Source of the DNA: Choanephora cucurbitarum
Lineage: Eukaryota; Mucoromycota; Mucoromycetes; Mucorales; Choanephoraceae
Direction of reading: 5' to 3'
NCBI GenBank assembly: GCA_025331435.1
Contig: JAIWNI010000108.1
Coordinates: 1 to 64,000 of the forward strand
DNA length: 64,000 nucleotides
Both the position numbers and the translations under genes were made by a program. This document shows, piece by piece, positions 22,380-32,890 of the stretch. The notes under the pieces are model-generated. The model was not told the DNA's origin, did not search any database, and was given only the letters and a program-made list of their open reading frames with translations. How positions within the stretch are numbered: the first letter of the stretch is position 1; every line of letters begins with the position of its first letter.

Positions 22380-24016
22380 TTATTTTAGATTGTCTAAAAT
22401 AGCACCTTCTAGATTGAATTGCACTCCTAGATGTTCATCAGCAAAACAATAGATTTTTAAAGAAAAGAGGACAACATACCAGAAGCACGGTTTTCAGTGC
22501 CTTCGAGTGGCAAGCAAGCACCTAACAAGAAGGAATAACTAAAGTCAACTTGATGGTCAAAATCAAACCCAAATTTAGCATGCTCAAAGTGACAGTTTTC
22601 TAGATTACTCTCGGAAAAGCTTGAGCGAGGATCAATATGATAACCAGAGAAGTCCAAGTTAGCCAAATTCTTCTTTTCTAACTGAATGACGATTGGCCTA
22701 TAAGCTGTGTGGTCTTGAGATGAGATAGGCTTTGGAGGAGGATATAGCCGATGCAACTCATCTGTTTAAAGTTGTTTTCCCATCTTTCTTTCTTTAGTCG
22801 TCCAATAGAGTGCAAATTCACTTATTCTTACCTTGAGTCATTCTTGGTATATGTGACCATTTAAGTCTCAAGAGATCTATAAGAGCAAGGTATATATTAG
22901 TTTGAGGACGGCTATCATTCAATTGACTTTACCATAGAGCTTATAGAACCGTGCCTCCTGCATTAATTCATCCATACTATAGCCAGAAATAGGCAGCAGC
23001 TTAGAGTGAGTCATAGTGTCATTGCTTAATCTTTACCTACACCTTATGGTCATTAATGATACCAGTTGGAATCTATTTAACGTAGCATGTATTTGATTAG
23101 TATTTAGAGAAAAGGAATACAGTTCTGCCTTTTACTTGAAGATCTCGAAGATAGTTCAATACAAGCCGAAAATAGGTGCTGTCTCGATCAATAAAATATG
23201 AATTGTCTGCGTCCGGCATTATCTTACTATTTTCTGTAAATGCATATGAAAGAATTGAGATGTTGGTTGCACAGCATATGAACTTAGTTGATCATACCAC
23301 CAAACATATTGGCCAACATCGAATTAGGATCTTTTCGTAATGTAGAAAGCGAAGTTTCGAACAATTGACCGCCTACATTAAGCTTAATCTATAGATAGAC
23401 GCATTTAGCAAAACCAGGCTGTCAAAGTAGGAACTGGATTAACTGAGCTTACTTTTTCTTCTCGAAACTGATGAATTTCTTTGTTTGAAAAAAAAAAAGA
23501 CAAGTCAGCTATGCTCATATGACTTCTCTTATGTTCCTTCATCTCACCTTTAATCAGCTTTTTCTCTGCTTCAAACTGTGTCTTTTCAACTTCAAGTTGT
23601 TGTTTATGATGATGAATATCGCTCGATAGTTCGTAATAAGTGTTTTCAATTTTATGATGTAGATCAATATTTGCTTTTCGGAAATGATCATCCACTTCTT
23701 CTAAAGCATTTAACTGACTCTTTAAATGACGACTCAATGCTGTTGAATGTTAGTATATTCATTTGTGTCTTTTGAAGAGAAACCTCTTGCCTTGTTGTTC
23801 TGCGGTATATTCGTCTACTAGATCATTCCAAACTTGTTGAAAATGAATGGACTGTGCATGTTGGATAGGAGGACTTTGTTGTTTCACTGTCTCAATAGAG
23901 TAATTTGCTTGCGAATCATCTGATTTGCTAAAGAAAGAAGAGCCATTTTTACTGGAGGGCGAAGTGGCTGCTAAGTGATCGAAAAAAGCTATAGGGTCTA
24001 TATTCGTATCTTGCAT
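22380..24016 (-). CDS. BTB (KCTD/T1-type) protein with pentapeptide-like C-terminus
   Basis: Ten exons sum to exactly 368 codons (367 aa): 23791-24016, 23548-23739, 23453-23478, 23298-23388, 23136-23233, 23043-23072, 22933-22999, 22832-22876, 22480-22761, 22380-22426. Residues about 75-147 form a coiled coil ('EAEKKLIKEIHQFREEK'). A T1-type BTB begins at about residue 149: 'IKLNVGGQLFETSLSTLRKDPNSMLANMFGG', 'YFIDRDSTYFRLVLNYLRD', 'LMQEARFYKLYGLLRLKW'. The C-terminal 80 residues have pentapeptide-like A/N-L/F-x-x spacing ('NLANLDFSGYHID', 'FSESNLENCHFEHAKF', 'GVQFNLEGAILDNLK'), recalling KCTD9. KCTD proteins often act as cullin-3 adaptors; that role here is inference. Intron 1 appears to use a GC donor (GCAAGA). 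Confidence 0.85.
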
Positions 24017-24126
24017 TAGAATCAATAAGAGAAGAGAAGAAAGAAAAGAAGAACAAAAAAAACTGGAAAGAAAGGGGATGGTTAAAGGTTGTACAAGAAA
24101 GCAGGTCATGAGGGAAACTGTATCCT

Positions 24127-27100
24127 TTATTGTTTGTTTAATACAGCAGAACATCTCTGACAAAGTGCGTTTTCTTCAGAAGATTGATAATTCCAACATC
24201 TAGGACATTTGCTGTATTTTGACTTTCCAAGTACTATTTTACATTCATCACCTAAAGCATAAAATTAGATCAATCGACAGAAATCAGATTACACTTACCC
24301 TCAATCACTGCATCTCTTTCAAATTCACTCTGTAGAGAGCTCTCAGCCTTTTCTTTGATATTCACTTGACTGGTCATGAACAGAGAAGCAATCTCAGAAG
24401 CTACAGAATCATATAAACATTTGTTGTTAGATAAAGGTACTTCTACGTTTCTTCTCTTTTTCTCTCTTAATTACCATCTAAAGATTCCAGTGTTTTTCTA
24501 AGACTAGCATCTTTATCTAAATACACTGTAATGTCTGCCTCCTGAGAAGAACGAATATGCCTATATGATTATCAGCAATTGTTAGCTCTTTTTTTTTTCT
24601 TCAATTTTTTCTTCAATACTTTACTTTTCTTGGCGAGCAGATTCAAGTACTTGATTGACTTGACTCTTCAAATCTAAAAGAGTGGACCACTTATCACTTA
24701 AGACAGGATTGTTCCATTGTTGACTCTATTTGTTTTTAATTGTCAATCAGAGAAAACAATACAGCAAAAGTGATGAACTTACAGATTGAATCCAGCCTGT
24801 TTTGAATACGGATGACTCAGGATTTGAGGTGATATGCTTATAATGATCATAAATTTCTTCAGCTGTATGACAAATGAAAGGAGCAAGCGACACATTGTAT
24901 GACTTGAGCAATTCATATAACACTGTCTGTGCCATTCTTCTAGCATGAGAGGATGCATCTTCATTATATAATCTGTCCTTGATAGTGTCGAAATAGAAAG
25001 ATGACAGAGTGGTGTTGGTAAAGTTAAAGACATTTTGGACCACTAAATATGATGGTGATGAGCAACTCAGTCAGAAAGAAAGAAATGGCTTCGTTACCTC
25101 TGTTAAATGCAAAGTCATTATAGGCAGATGTCACTCGACTATTATAGTTGTGGAGCTCATGAAGCATGTACTTGTCAATCTAACATAGCAATCTAGTTAG
25201 ACTCACACAAGATTTTCTTATAGAGGATTCCATGTATACCTCTTGAAGTTGATCATATTCAACATAATCCTTTTCACTGAAATCATGAAGATTACCAAGC
25301 ATAAACCGAGCTGTTGTACGAACCTTTCTTAAGCTGTCCGATATCTGAGCTGTACAAGTCATAAGTTAAGATTGTCAAAGATAGTGGTTGTCTGTATCTT
25401 ACCAATGATAGAAGGGCCGATGGATACATCACGAGTATACTCGCAATTTGCCACCCAAAGACGAAGGACATCGGAGCCATATGCAGGGTTTTTCTTTTTA
25501 TCTTTACCACCGTCTGTTATTAAAACAGGCTCTAATGTGTTGCCGAGACTTTTGGACATCTTATCGCCCTTTTCATCCAAGGCAAAGCCATGTGTCACTA
25601 AAGTACCATAAGGTGCCTTGCCAGTGACAGCGACTGAAGTCAATAATGAGGATTGGAACCAACCACGATGTTGGTCACTACCTTCCAAATAGACATCTGC
25701 CAAGGGTTTAGTTGGGTCTCGGTTAGGTATTGTGTTCAGCATGGTCCATGAGGTCCCACTGTCAAACCAGACATCCATTGTATCATAACCTCTCTTGTAA
25801 ACCTTGCCTTCTTGTCGGTACTCTGGAGCAACAAAGACTGAATCATCCTTTTCTTCCCACCAAGCATCTGTGCCTCGTTCTTGAAGTATTTTAATGATAT
25901 ATTCTACAGATGTCTCTGTCAATAGAGCGTTTCCATCTTGGTCATAAAGTGCAGGAATGGGTACACCCCAAGCTCTTTGACGAGAAATACACCATTCCTT
26001 ACGAGAAAGAGTGAATTGTTCTAGACGATGGATAGCTAGCGTATGATAAATATGTTTAAAGAAAAATCGTAAGCACAAGTACGATACTATGAGATTAATA
26101 CTTACAAACATCAGGTACCATTCTTATTTTCTTGAGATTTTCAACAGCTTGCTTTTGAAGGTTTTCCACATTAGCAAACCATTGTGCGGTAGCACTAGTG
26201 AATGGTCAACATTTTTTTTTAGTAAAAGGAATGGTATCGTTCTATCTTATTTTCATTTCCTACCGTAACATCACAGGCTTTTTTGTACGCCAATCATATG
26301 GATATTTATGTGTATAGTCTGACTGTAAGACTAAGGCAGCTTGACTCTTTAGCATCTCAATCACAGTATCATTGCCTTCAGTAAAAGCGAATTTGCCTTC
26401 CAGATATTCTCCAGCTTCTTTAGTAAATTTACCATTGTCATCAACTATATGAACAAATCAGCATCCTTGCATCTTTTAAGTAACATATACGAAGAATTAT
26501 TTTCTCCTTTACCTAGACTGGTAATAGATATGTTTTGCTTGAGACATGCTTCATAATCTTCCATACCATGAGCAGGGGCAGTGTGTACTAAACCAGTACC
26601 TGATTCAGCAGTGACATGGCCTGCTCCAATAATAGATAGCTCTTCTTTGTTCAACGGATGTATGTACTGGCTACCCAACAAATCATCACCTTGCACTTGA
26701 TCCACAACTTCAACATGATCTACTTTCATCTCCTGCTTGAATGCGTCTATTCTGTCACTAGCAATGATATAAGCGCCTTGATGAGATCCATCCAATACCT
26801 TGATAAGTGAATAACTTAATTCTGGATGAACAGAGATTGCCTTGTTGGAAGGAATAGTCCATGGCGTTGTTGTCCAGATTAAAGCAAACAATCGATTGTC
26901 GCTTTTCAGATGATGCTGCCATTTGTCTTTTAACGACGAGCTGAGTTGAGTCAAGGGAAAGCGAACATGAATTGACTTAGAGACATGGTTCTCGTTATAC
27001 TCTAGCTCTGATTCTGCTAAAGCTGACTTGGAAGATGGTGACCAATAGACTGGCTTTAGTTGACGATAAATGTATCCATTCTTGATCATGTCTGTCAAAA

Positions 27101-27961
27101 CCCGAAGTTGTCGTATCTCATAGTCATTGGATAATGTGAGATAAGGATTATCCCAGTCCCCCATCACACCCCAACTCTTGAAACTGGCCATTTGCTTCTC
27201 CACTTCAAACAGTGCCTTTTCTCGAGCTATCTTTCGAATTTCTGTAGGTGACAATGCACTGGCCTCTTTTCCTTTTTTCTAATACAATTTAGATCTATCC
27301 CATTTAGCTCGCTTTGGATTCTATAGTTAATGGATACAAAAAAAAAACTTACACGGATCTGCTCTAATGCTTTCAACTCAATTGGTAAACCATGACAATC
27401 CCAACCTGGACGATAACTTTTTTTAATCGAAAAGAGAGCGGTTAATGAGATTCTAGGAAGAAAAAAAAAGACAGCTGACTTACAAAACTTTGTGTCCCTG
27501 AAGCATTTTGTAACGATTTACAATATCTTTTAAAATTTTGTTCATTGCATGTCCTATCATTGCAATTTATTTTCTGGCTCTCTGTTCATATCTATCAAGT
27601 TTATTGTTACCAGAATGAACATTGCCATTCGCATACGGAGGACCGTCATGAAGAACAAATGTATCTTTGGGGTTGTTTTTTAACTATCAAAGAACAAACG
27701 AATTACATGCTGACTGAGAAGACAGACGAATGACGCTCATACCTGCCAAGGATAGAGATCCTTTGTGCAACGATCTTTGAATAAATGCTCGCGTTTGGCA
27801 GCTTCGGCTCTTAGGGGAAAAGATGTCTTTGGTAATAAAAGTGTTTTTGTATATGGATTTTCGGTTGCTTTAGCTGAAACAACTGCTGAACTCCATAACT
27901 TTCGACTCAATGTTGTGTATCTTGGCTCCAATCTAATAGAACGCAAGCTTAGCATAGACAT
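24127..27961 (-). CDS. ISM1: Mitochondrial isoleucyl-tRNA synthetase
   Basis: Fifteen exons sum to 987 codons (986 aa); the largest are 26513-27278 and 25403-26035, the first is 27743-27961 and the last 24127-24251. The N-terminus ([20 protein letters not shown]) is Arg/Ser-rich and lacks acidic residues before about residue 12, like a mitochondrial presequence. The class I signature is '[22 protein letters not shown]' (HSGH at residues 96-99 instead of the usual HxGH with I/M/V). '[13 protein letters not shown]', '[14 protein letters not shown]', 'VWFDSGTSW', '[17 protein letters not shown]' and 'KMSKSLGN' (about residue 650) follow. The C-terminus has the IleRS zinc knuckle 'CPRCWNY...CQRC'. 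It charges mitochondrial tRNA-Ile. The gene is divergent from IMP1, another mitochondrial gene, across 198 bases. A more distal in-frame ATG (28078) would add an F-rich stretch and was not chosen. Confidence 0.96.
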
Positions 27962-28159
27962 TTTCTTTTGGAAGTAAGAAAACGAAACAAAAAATAAACG
28001 ATAAAAGAAAAATTGACAGGGCTTTTTTTTGTAACAAAGATTCGAGTCACAGAAGAGAGTGAAAAAGGAGATAGGCATAAAATGTACCTTTTTTTCCCTC
28101 TTTTTTCTTTAATTCATTCCTCCGCCTCAAAGGAAAAAGAAAAAGAGCTCTTACATGAC
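27962..28159. promoter_or_regulatory. Bidirectional promoter of two mitochondrial genes
   Basis: This 198-base interval separates the start codons of mitochondrial IleRS (minus) and IMP1 (plus). It is T/A-rich with a TTTTTTTCCC-type pyrimidine stretch near 28087-28110 on the IMP1 side. No clear TATA box was seen. Shared regulation of the two genes is inferred from arrangement only. Confidence 0.55.
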
Positions 28160-28810
28160 ATGGGCTTCTTTAGAAAATATGGACCTTTTATTTTGAAGGG
28201 TACAAAGTACGCTGTTCAGTTTGCCTTTTTTGCCCATGCTTTTAATCGATATGTAGCTCAAGTAACCTGGGTAAGAACACATACACACACTATCTGCAGT
28301 CTTGATTTGATTTTGACTCAGTATATATTAGAGTATAGGTCCTTCGATGTTACCTAACTTTGATATGACAGGTTTAATTGCCGTCGAACATATCTCGCAG
28401 CATTTTCGAGAACTAGAAATTGGTGATGTGATTGTCTGTATGTCACCAGCTAAACCAGGCCGTGTTGTACTCAAACGAGTTGTTGGTTTGGTACGTATTT
28501 GCTTTCAATGACTGAATTGACACTCATCATTGCATATAGCCAGGAAGCAATGTATGTGAAGATCCAACAAAGGTCGATAGGAAATATGTCAGTGTACCTC
28601 AAGGTCATGTTTGGGTTGCAGGCGACAATCTCAGTAATTCAATTGACTCTCGAACTTATGGTCCAGTTGCGCTCGGCCTAGTAAAAGGAAGAGTGTTTGC
28701 CAAAGTAAAGATCACTTATTATGCACATACATAGCTGTTATTGATCTTTTATTATCTAGGTATGGCCTGAGTTGGGATTACTCAAGAATAATTTCGTTCA
28801 GATAGGTTAG
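28160..28810 (+). CDS. IMP1: Mitochondrial inner membrane protease subunit 1
   Basis: Four exons, 161 aa: 28160-28270, 28332-28490, 28540-28704, 28760-28810. Residues about 12-35 form one membrane segment ('[18 protein letters not shown]'). The type I signal peptidase dyad is visible: Ser in '[10 protein letters not shown]' and Lys in '[11 protein letters not shown]'. Box E is '[40 protein letters not shown]', which fits IMP1 rather than IMP2. IMP1 acts with IMP2 in the inner membrane facing the intermembrane space and removes sorting signals, for example from cytochrome b2 and Cox2. The upstream frame stays open to 28013 but carries only low-complexity sequence, so ATG 28160 is chosen. Confidence 0.94.
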
Positions 28811-28933
28811 ATGGTATTGTCTTCATACAGCCTTCTATCCTTGACTGTACCCTTGATCCATAAACGAACTCGCTTCAGACTGTCTGATCGTAACTAAGAG
28901 AGAAGAATGAATAAATTGTATATATAATTGTGC

Positions 28934-29262
28934 CTATTTCTTTCTTACTTTTTCATAATGAGGATGAGTGTCCTTGAGCTGAGTCAAGATATCTTTTTGA
29001 TGTGATTCAACATGCTGCCTTATTAGACTACGGATTTGCCTTAATGCTTCTATTTCAGTGGATGGTGGAATGTTGAGTTGATAGACAGTGGAATTAGGAT
29101 CACAGAAGGGACATTCCCATCGATCTCCTTCTGGTGCAGGATTAAACACATTGACCTGACATTGAACGTCGTGTCAGCTATAGTTTGTTTATGGCTAAGA
29201 TAGTTGTCTACCTCTTCAATAATATTTCTTTTTTTAGTATCAGCTACAAGTTTGCTATACAT
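28934..29262 (-). CDS. Small unknown protein, about 90 aa, with one CPFC pair
   Basis: Two exons: 29212-29262 and 28934-29155, joined in phase 0 to give 90 aa. The N-terminus is MYSKLVADTKKRNIIEEV; then follows 'FNPAPEGDRWECPFCDP'; the remainder is a charged helix ('EIEALRQIRSLIRQHVESHQKDILTQLKDTHPHYEKVRKK'). Only one CxxC pair is present, so zinc binding would need a partner or dimer. I do not recognise the family. Support comes from clean splice signals, gene-like spacing (129 bases divergent from the CUS2 start) and composition that does not look random. The convergent IMP1 gene ends 123 bases away. Confidence 0.6.
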
Positions 29263-29391
29263 TGGTCAAGAAAAATCAGAAAAAGAAAGAAAGCAGCAGT
29301 CATGTTGGATTTCTGCATATTTCTTTGTGTCAATGTCATTTTTTTTTTAATCTTTCTTTCTTTTATACATTCTTTATTTCAACAGTGTACC

Positions 29392-30700
29392 ATGGCTTCT
29401 ACTAAACCAAAAACAGCTGATTTTGCTTCTGATCCCAAAATGAAGTTTAATGAGCAAACAGGCAAATGGTCTTATGTGGGTGAAGATGATGTCTCTTATG
29501 AATATGACGAAGCCATGGGTGCTTGGTTTCCTATGGTACAACTATTTCGTAAATTATTTAACATTAAGATCTTGAACTAAGATTGTAAAAAAAAAATGCA
29601 CGACTTTCTACCTACTTGTTGGTATAGTATGATGAAAAGTTGATGCAAGCACAGGCATCAGTCTATGCAGTCGACGGTGTAGATGAGAATGTGACTATCA
29701 AACCAAAAGAAAAGAAGAAACGCGCTGCTACATACGATACAGCTGCTGATCCCGACGTCAAGAAACAAAAAAAAGAGCCTGTCAAGAAACCAGTAACATC
29801 TGTTTATGTGACAGGCATTCCCTTTGATACAACCGTAGAGGAACTCAAGACGGTCTTTAGTAAATGTGGTGTGATCATGGAGGATTTAGAGACAGGAGAA
29901 CCCAAGATCAAGATTTATCGAGACGATAGAGGCAACATCAAAGGAGATGCACTCGTATCTTATTTCAAAGAAGAGTCTGTACCCTTAGCTATTGATCTGT
30001 TGGATGATTCTGAACTTCGTCCCGGTGTCAATGGAACCAAGATCAACGTTCAAAAGGCTGTCTTCAAGGAAAAAGAACAACCTGCTGAGAAAAAGAAGTC
30101 GACGGCAGCCAAGACAAAGGTGAAGCGAAAGATTCAACAACTTCAGCGCAAGTTTGATTGGGTAGATGAAGAAACTGGCAAGAAACAAGAGAAGTTTGCC
30201 AAGATTGTGATTCTCAAAAATATGTATACACAAGAGGAACTTGACGCAGATCCTACTTTGTTATTAGAACTCAAGGAAGACGTACGAGATGAATGTGAAA
30301 AGTTGGGTGAGGTCACGAATGTGATTTTGTATGATGTAAGTTGTATTTCATTGCCTGGCACTATGTTGAAATAGTAAATGGTTTATTTCTAGAAATCACC
30401 TGGTGGTATTATTTCAGTACGATTTAAGGAAAAAGAAAGCGCAGATGCTTGTATTATGGTAAAAGAAAACAAAAGGATGAGACAGACATTAGAATAGATG
30501 ACTGATAGACTGTTTAGCTGATGGATAAACGATTCTTTGGTGGAAGACAGATTTCGGCAGAGGTTTATGATGGAAAGACGAAATACGAAAAGTCGGGAGG
30601 AAATAATACTGAAGAAGACGAAGAAGCGGAAAAGCAACGACTTGAGAGATATGCTAAATGGTTAGAAGAGGGTGGTGATGAGACTGCAAAGACACCTTAA
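29392..30700 (+). CDS. CUS2: U2 snRNP factor CUS2/HTATSF1 (RRM plus UHM)
   Basis: Four exons, 366 aa: 29392-29535, 29628-30335, 30393-30458, 30518-30700. The N-terminus has the HTATSF1-type segment 'KFNEQTGKWSYVGEDDVSYEYDEAMGAWFP'. The first RRM begins near residue 107 ('TSVYVTGIPFDTTVEELKTVFSKCG') and a basic linker follows. The second RRM is a U2AF-homology motif: 'KIVILKNMYTQEEL' to 'LMDKRFFGGRQISAEVYDG', with the RxF loop (RFF) that normally binds a Trp of an SF3B1 ligand motif. Cus2/HTATSF1 chaperones U2 snRNP assembly with Prp5 and SF3b. The C-terminus is acidic. The stop codon lies only 53 bases from the stop of the convergent transporter gene. Confidence 0.94.
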
Positions 30701-30753
30701 TGTGCTTTTTAACAATAAAAATAATAATAAGGCAGTAATGAAAAGGGGGAAAG

Positions 30754-32890
30754 TTAGGTTGTTTTGAGTTCGAGGACTGATTTCTCGTTGATATCACTAG
30801 AATTGCTATTTGTTGTTGGCAGTAAATCTTTGGATTTGTCTAGTTTTTCATGACCAACAACAATGATCCGGCCATCGTTAAAGATCTTGATGGAGGTCAG
30901 TTTGATGAAATAACAGTATCCTTTATCTCTCTTTAAAAAAACATACCTCGTTCATTTGTTCTAATGATCTTCCTTGAGTTTCGGGTAAGAAGAAATAGAC
31001 GATACAAGCCATCAATACAGCACATGCACCATAAAAGAAGAACGTAGCATAAGCAATGGAATCAATCATCAAAGGAGTCACTTTTCCTATGATAGCATTC
31101 ATTGCCTAATCATTCAAGTTAGTTTTTCTGTTACCAAAAAATCAGGGAAGCTTAGAGTGCAAAGTAACACATACCCAATTCATAGCTAATTTGTTTTAAA
31201 AGAAATGGTAAGAATATGAAATCCACATTCTATAAATCATTATCACATACATGTCGTTAAAGAGATACACACAGCTCGAATTCGGTTAGGAAATATTTCT
31301 GAACATACAATCCAGGTCACTGGACCCCAAGTAAACTCAAACCTAAAGGACTTAAAGTAAGAGACCAACGCACTGGCATAACATAGACATCACTTACGAA
31401 ACAGCAAAGAAATAGATCATAAGTAAGCCAACATAACCATAAGCTGGATTAGCTTCTGTGCCAGTAGCAACAGCATGCTGAATGGCATATAACATACCGC
31501 CCAGAATAAAAAAGATGCATACATTGGCTAATGATCCACCAATCAAGATGGTGCGACGACCTATACCCTTCTTATCCAAGAACAAAAAAGACACAAGACA
31601 GAAAAAGATCTTGACACAACCTTTTCTTTGGAGTGAATATCCATATTGCTAAAGTAACAAGATCCATTTCAATACTTACCATATATACCCATCATTAAGC
31701 TACTTGTGTTACCCTTCAAGCCAACTGTCTGAAAGATCAATGGACCATAATAATTCTAATAGATGATTGGGTCAATTAAGGAGAATTACAAAAAAAAAAA
31801 AAAAAAAAAGAAGAGAGATAACAACTTTACAATAGCGTTGGTGCCAGTCCATTGCTGAGCAGCCTGTATGAAACAACCTAGGACAATTCTACGTATATTA
31901 TAAGGTTCTCTCATTTCATGCCATTTGCTACCCTCATGATGTTTCTCAGCCAAGATAGCGTTGGATATATCTTCAAATTCAACATCAATGTCTGGATGAT
32001 CTTCTGGGAGATTACGTAGTTTGCATAACACCTGTTTAGCTTCATCAAAGCGATCTCTTTTTAAAAAAAAAAAATATCAATCAGTATGGATTCCATCTAT
32101 CAACCCATTTGCGTCTTTTTTACTTTAAAGCTAACCAACGAATACTTTCTGGTAACAAAAACATGCCTAAAAAGAGAATAAGACCAGGCACAGCCTGAAG
32201 TCCTAAAGGTAATCGCCATTGAATGTCTCCTCGTAAATTAATCAAACATCCATAGTTTGTCCTTAAAAAAAAAATCAAGATCAGTATCCTTTCTCATTAT
32301 ATAAAAATCATGATTACCAAAAGGCAATTGTCATCCCAACAGCAATATTGAGTGACCATAATGCACCCATTCTGCCTCGATAATGAGAAGGCACTAGTTC
32401 TGCAATGTACATAGGAATCAACATGGAACAAGCACCCATTCCCCCTATGACAACATGGTTATCACACTATTATCAAAACAATCAAAGATCTTACATCCAC
32501 CAGCAAATCGACCAAACAAGATCATGTCAAGATTTTTAGCACCTGTCTGGATCAAACTACCAAACATGAACAACAGACAACTAAACATGACTGATGTTCG
32601 TCTACCAAAACGATCTTTTATTTATTAGTCCAGAAGAGCAAGCACTTTGTCTTCAAGAAATCTCAAAGTAATTTACCTGCACTGAAATTAGCAGAAAGTG
32701 CACCTCCACAAGCACCCGCTTGCAAGAGTGATACAATGTTACCTTCTATCTGGCTTGTGTTTTCTTTCATTTGAAAATAAGGAATAAAAGTCTCTGTCTG
32801 AAAGATCCCACTGATCACTCCAATATCATAGCCATACAATAAGCCACCTATACTCGAGAGTATAGTGGTCAAATGAATCAGATATTTCAT
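30754..32890 (-). CDS. MFS sugar transporter, 12 membrane segments
   Basis: Eleven exons sum to 506 codons (505 aa): 32677-32890, 32495-32614, 32318-32444, 32124-32261, 31831-32056, 31680-31755, 31398-31620, 31251-31342, 31175-31185, 30947-31105, 30754-30885. Sugar-porter motifs are present: 'GGLLYGYDIGVISG', 'DRFGRRTSVM', 'RGRMGALWSLNIAVG', 'PESIRWLALK', 'QAAQQWTGTNAINYYGPLIF', 'DKKGIGRR', 'FTWGPVTWIVCSEIFPNRIRA' and the end motif 'PETQGRSLEQMNE'. The order and PETxGxSLE end fit the hexose/polyol proton symporter group; the substrate cannot be set from sequence. Exon 31175-31185 is 11 bases and supplies S-M-N-W in membrane helix 10/11. The start ATG 32890 is preferred because upstream in-frame sequence is non-conserved. 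Confidence 0.9.

Noticed and set aside
27962..28078. Distal ATG at 28078 extending mitochondrial IleRS
   Set aside because: Adds an F/Y/C-rich segment overlapping the presumed promoter; the ATG at 27961 begins a proper presequence.
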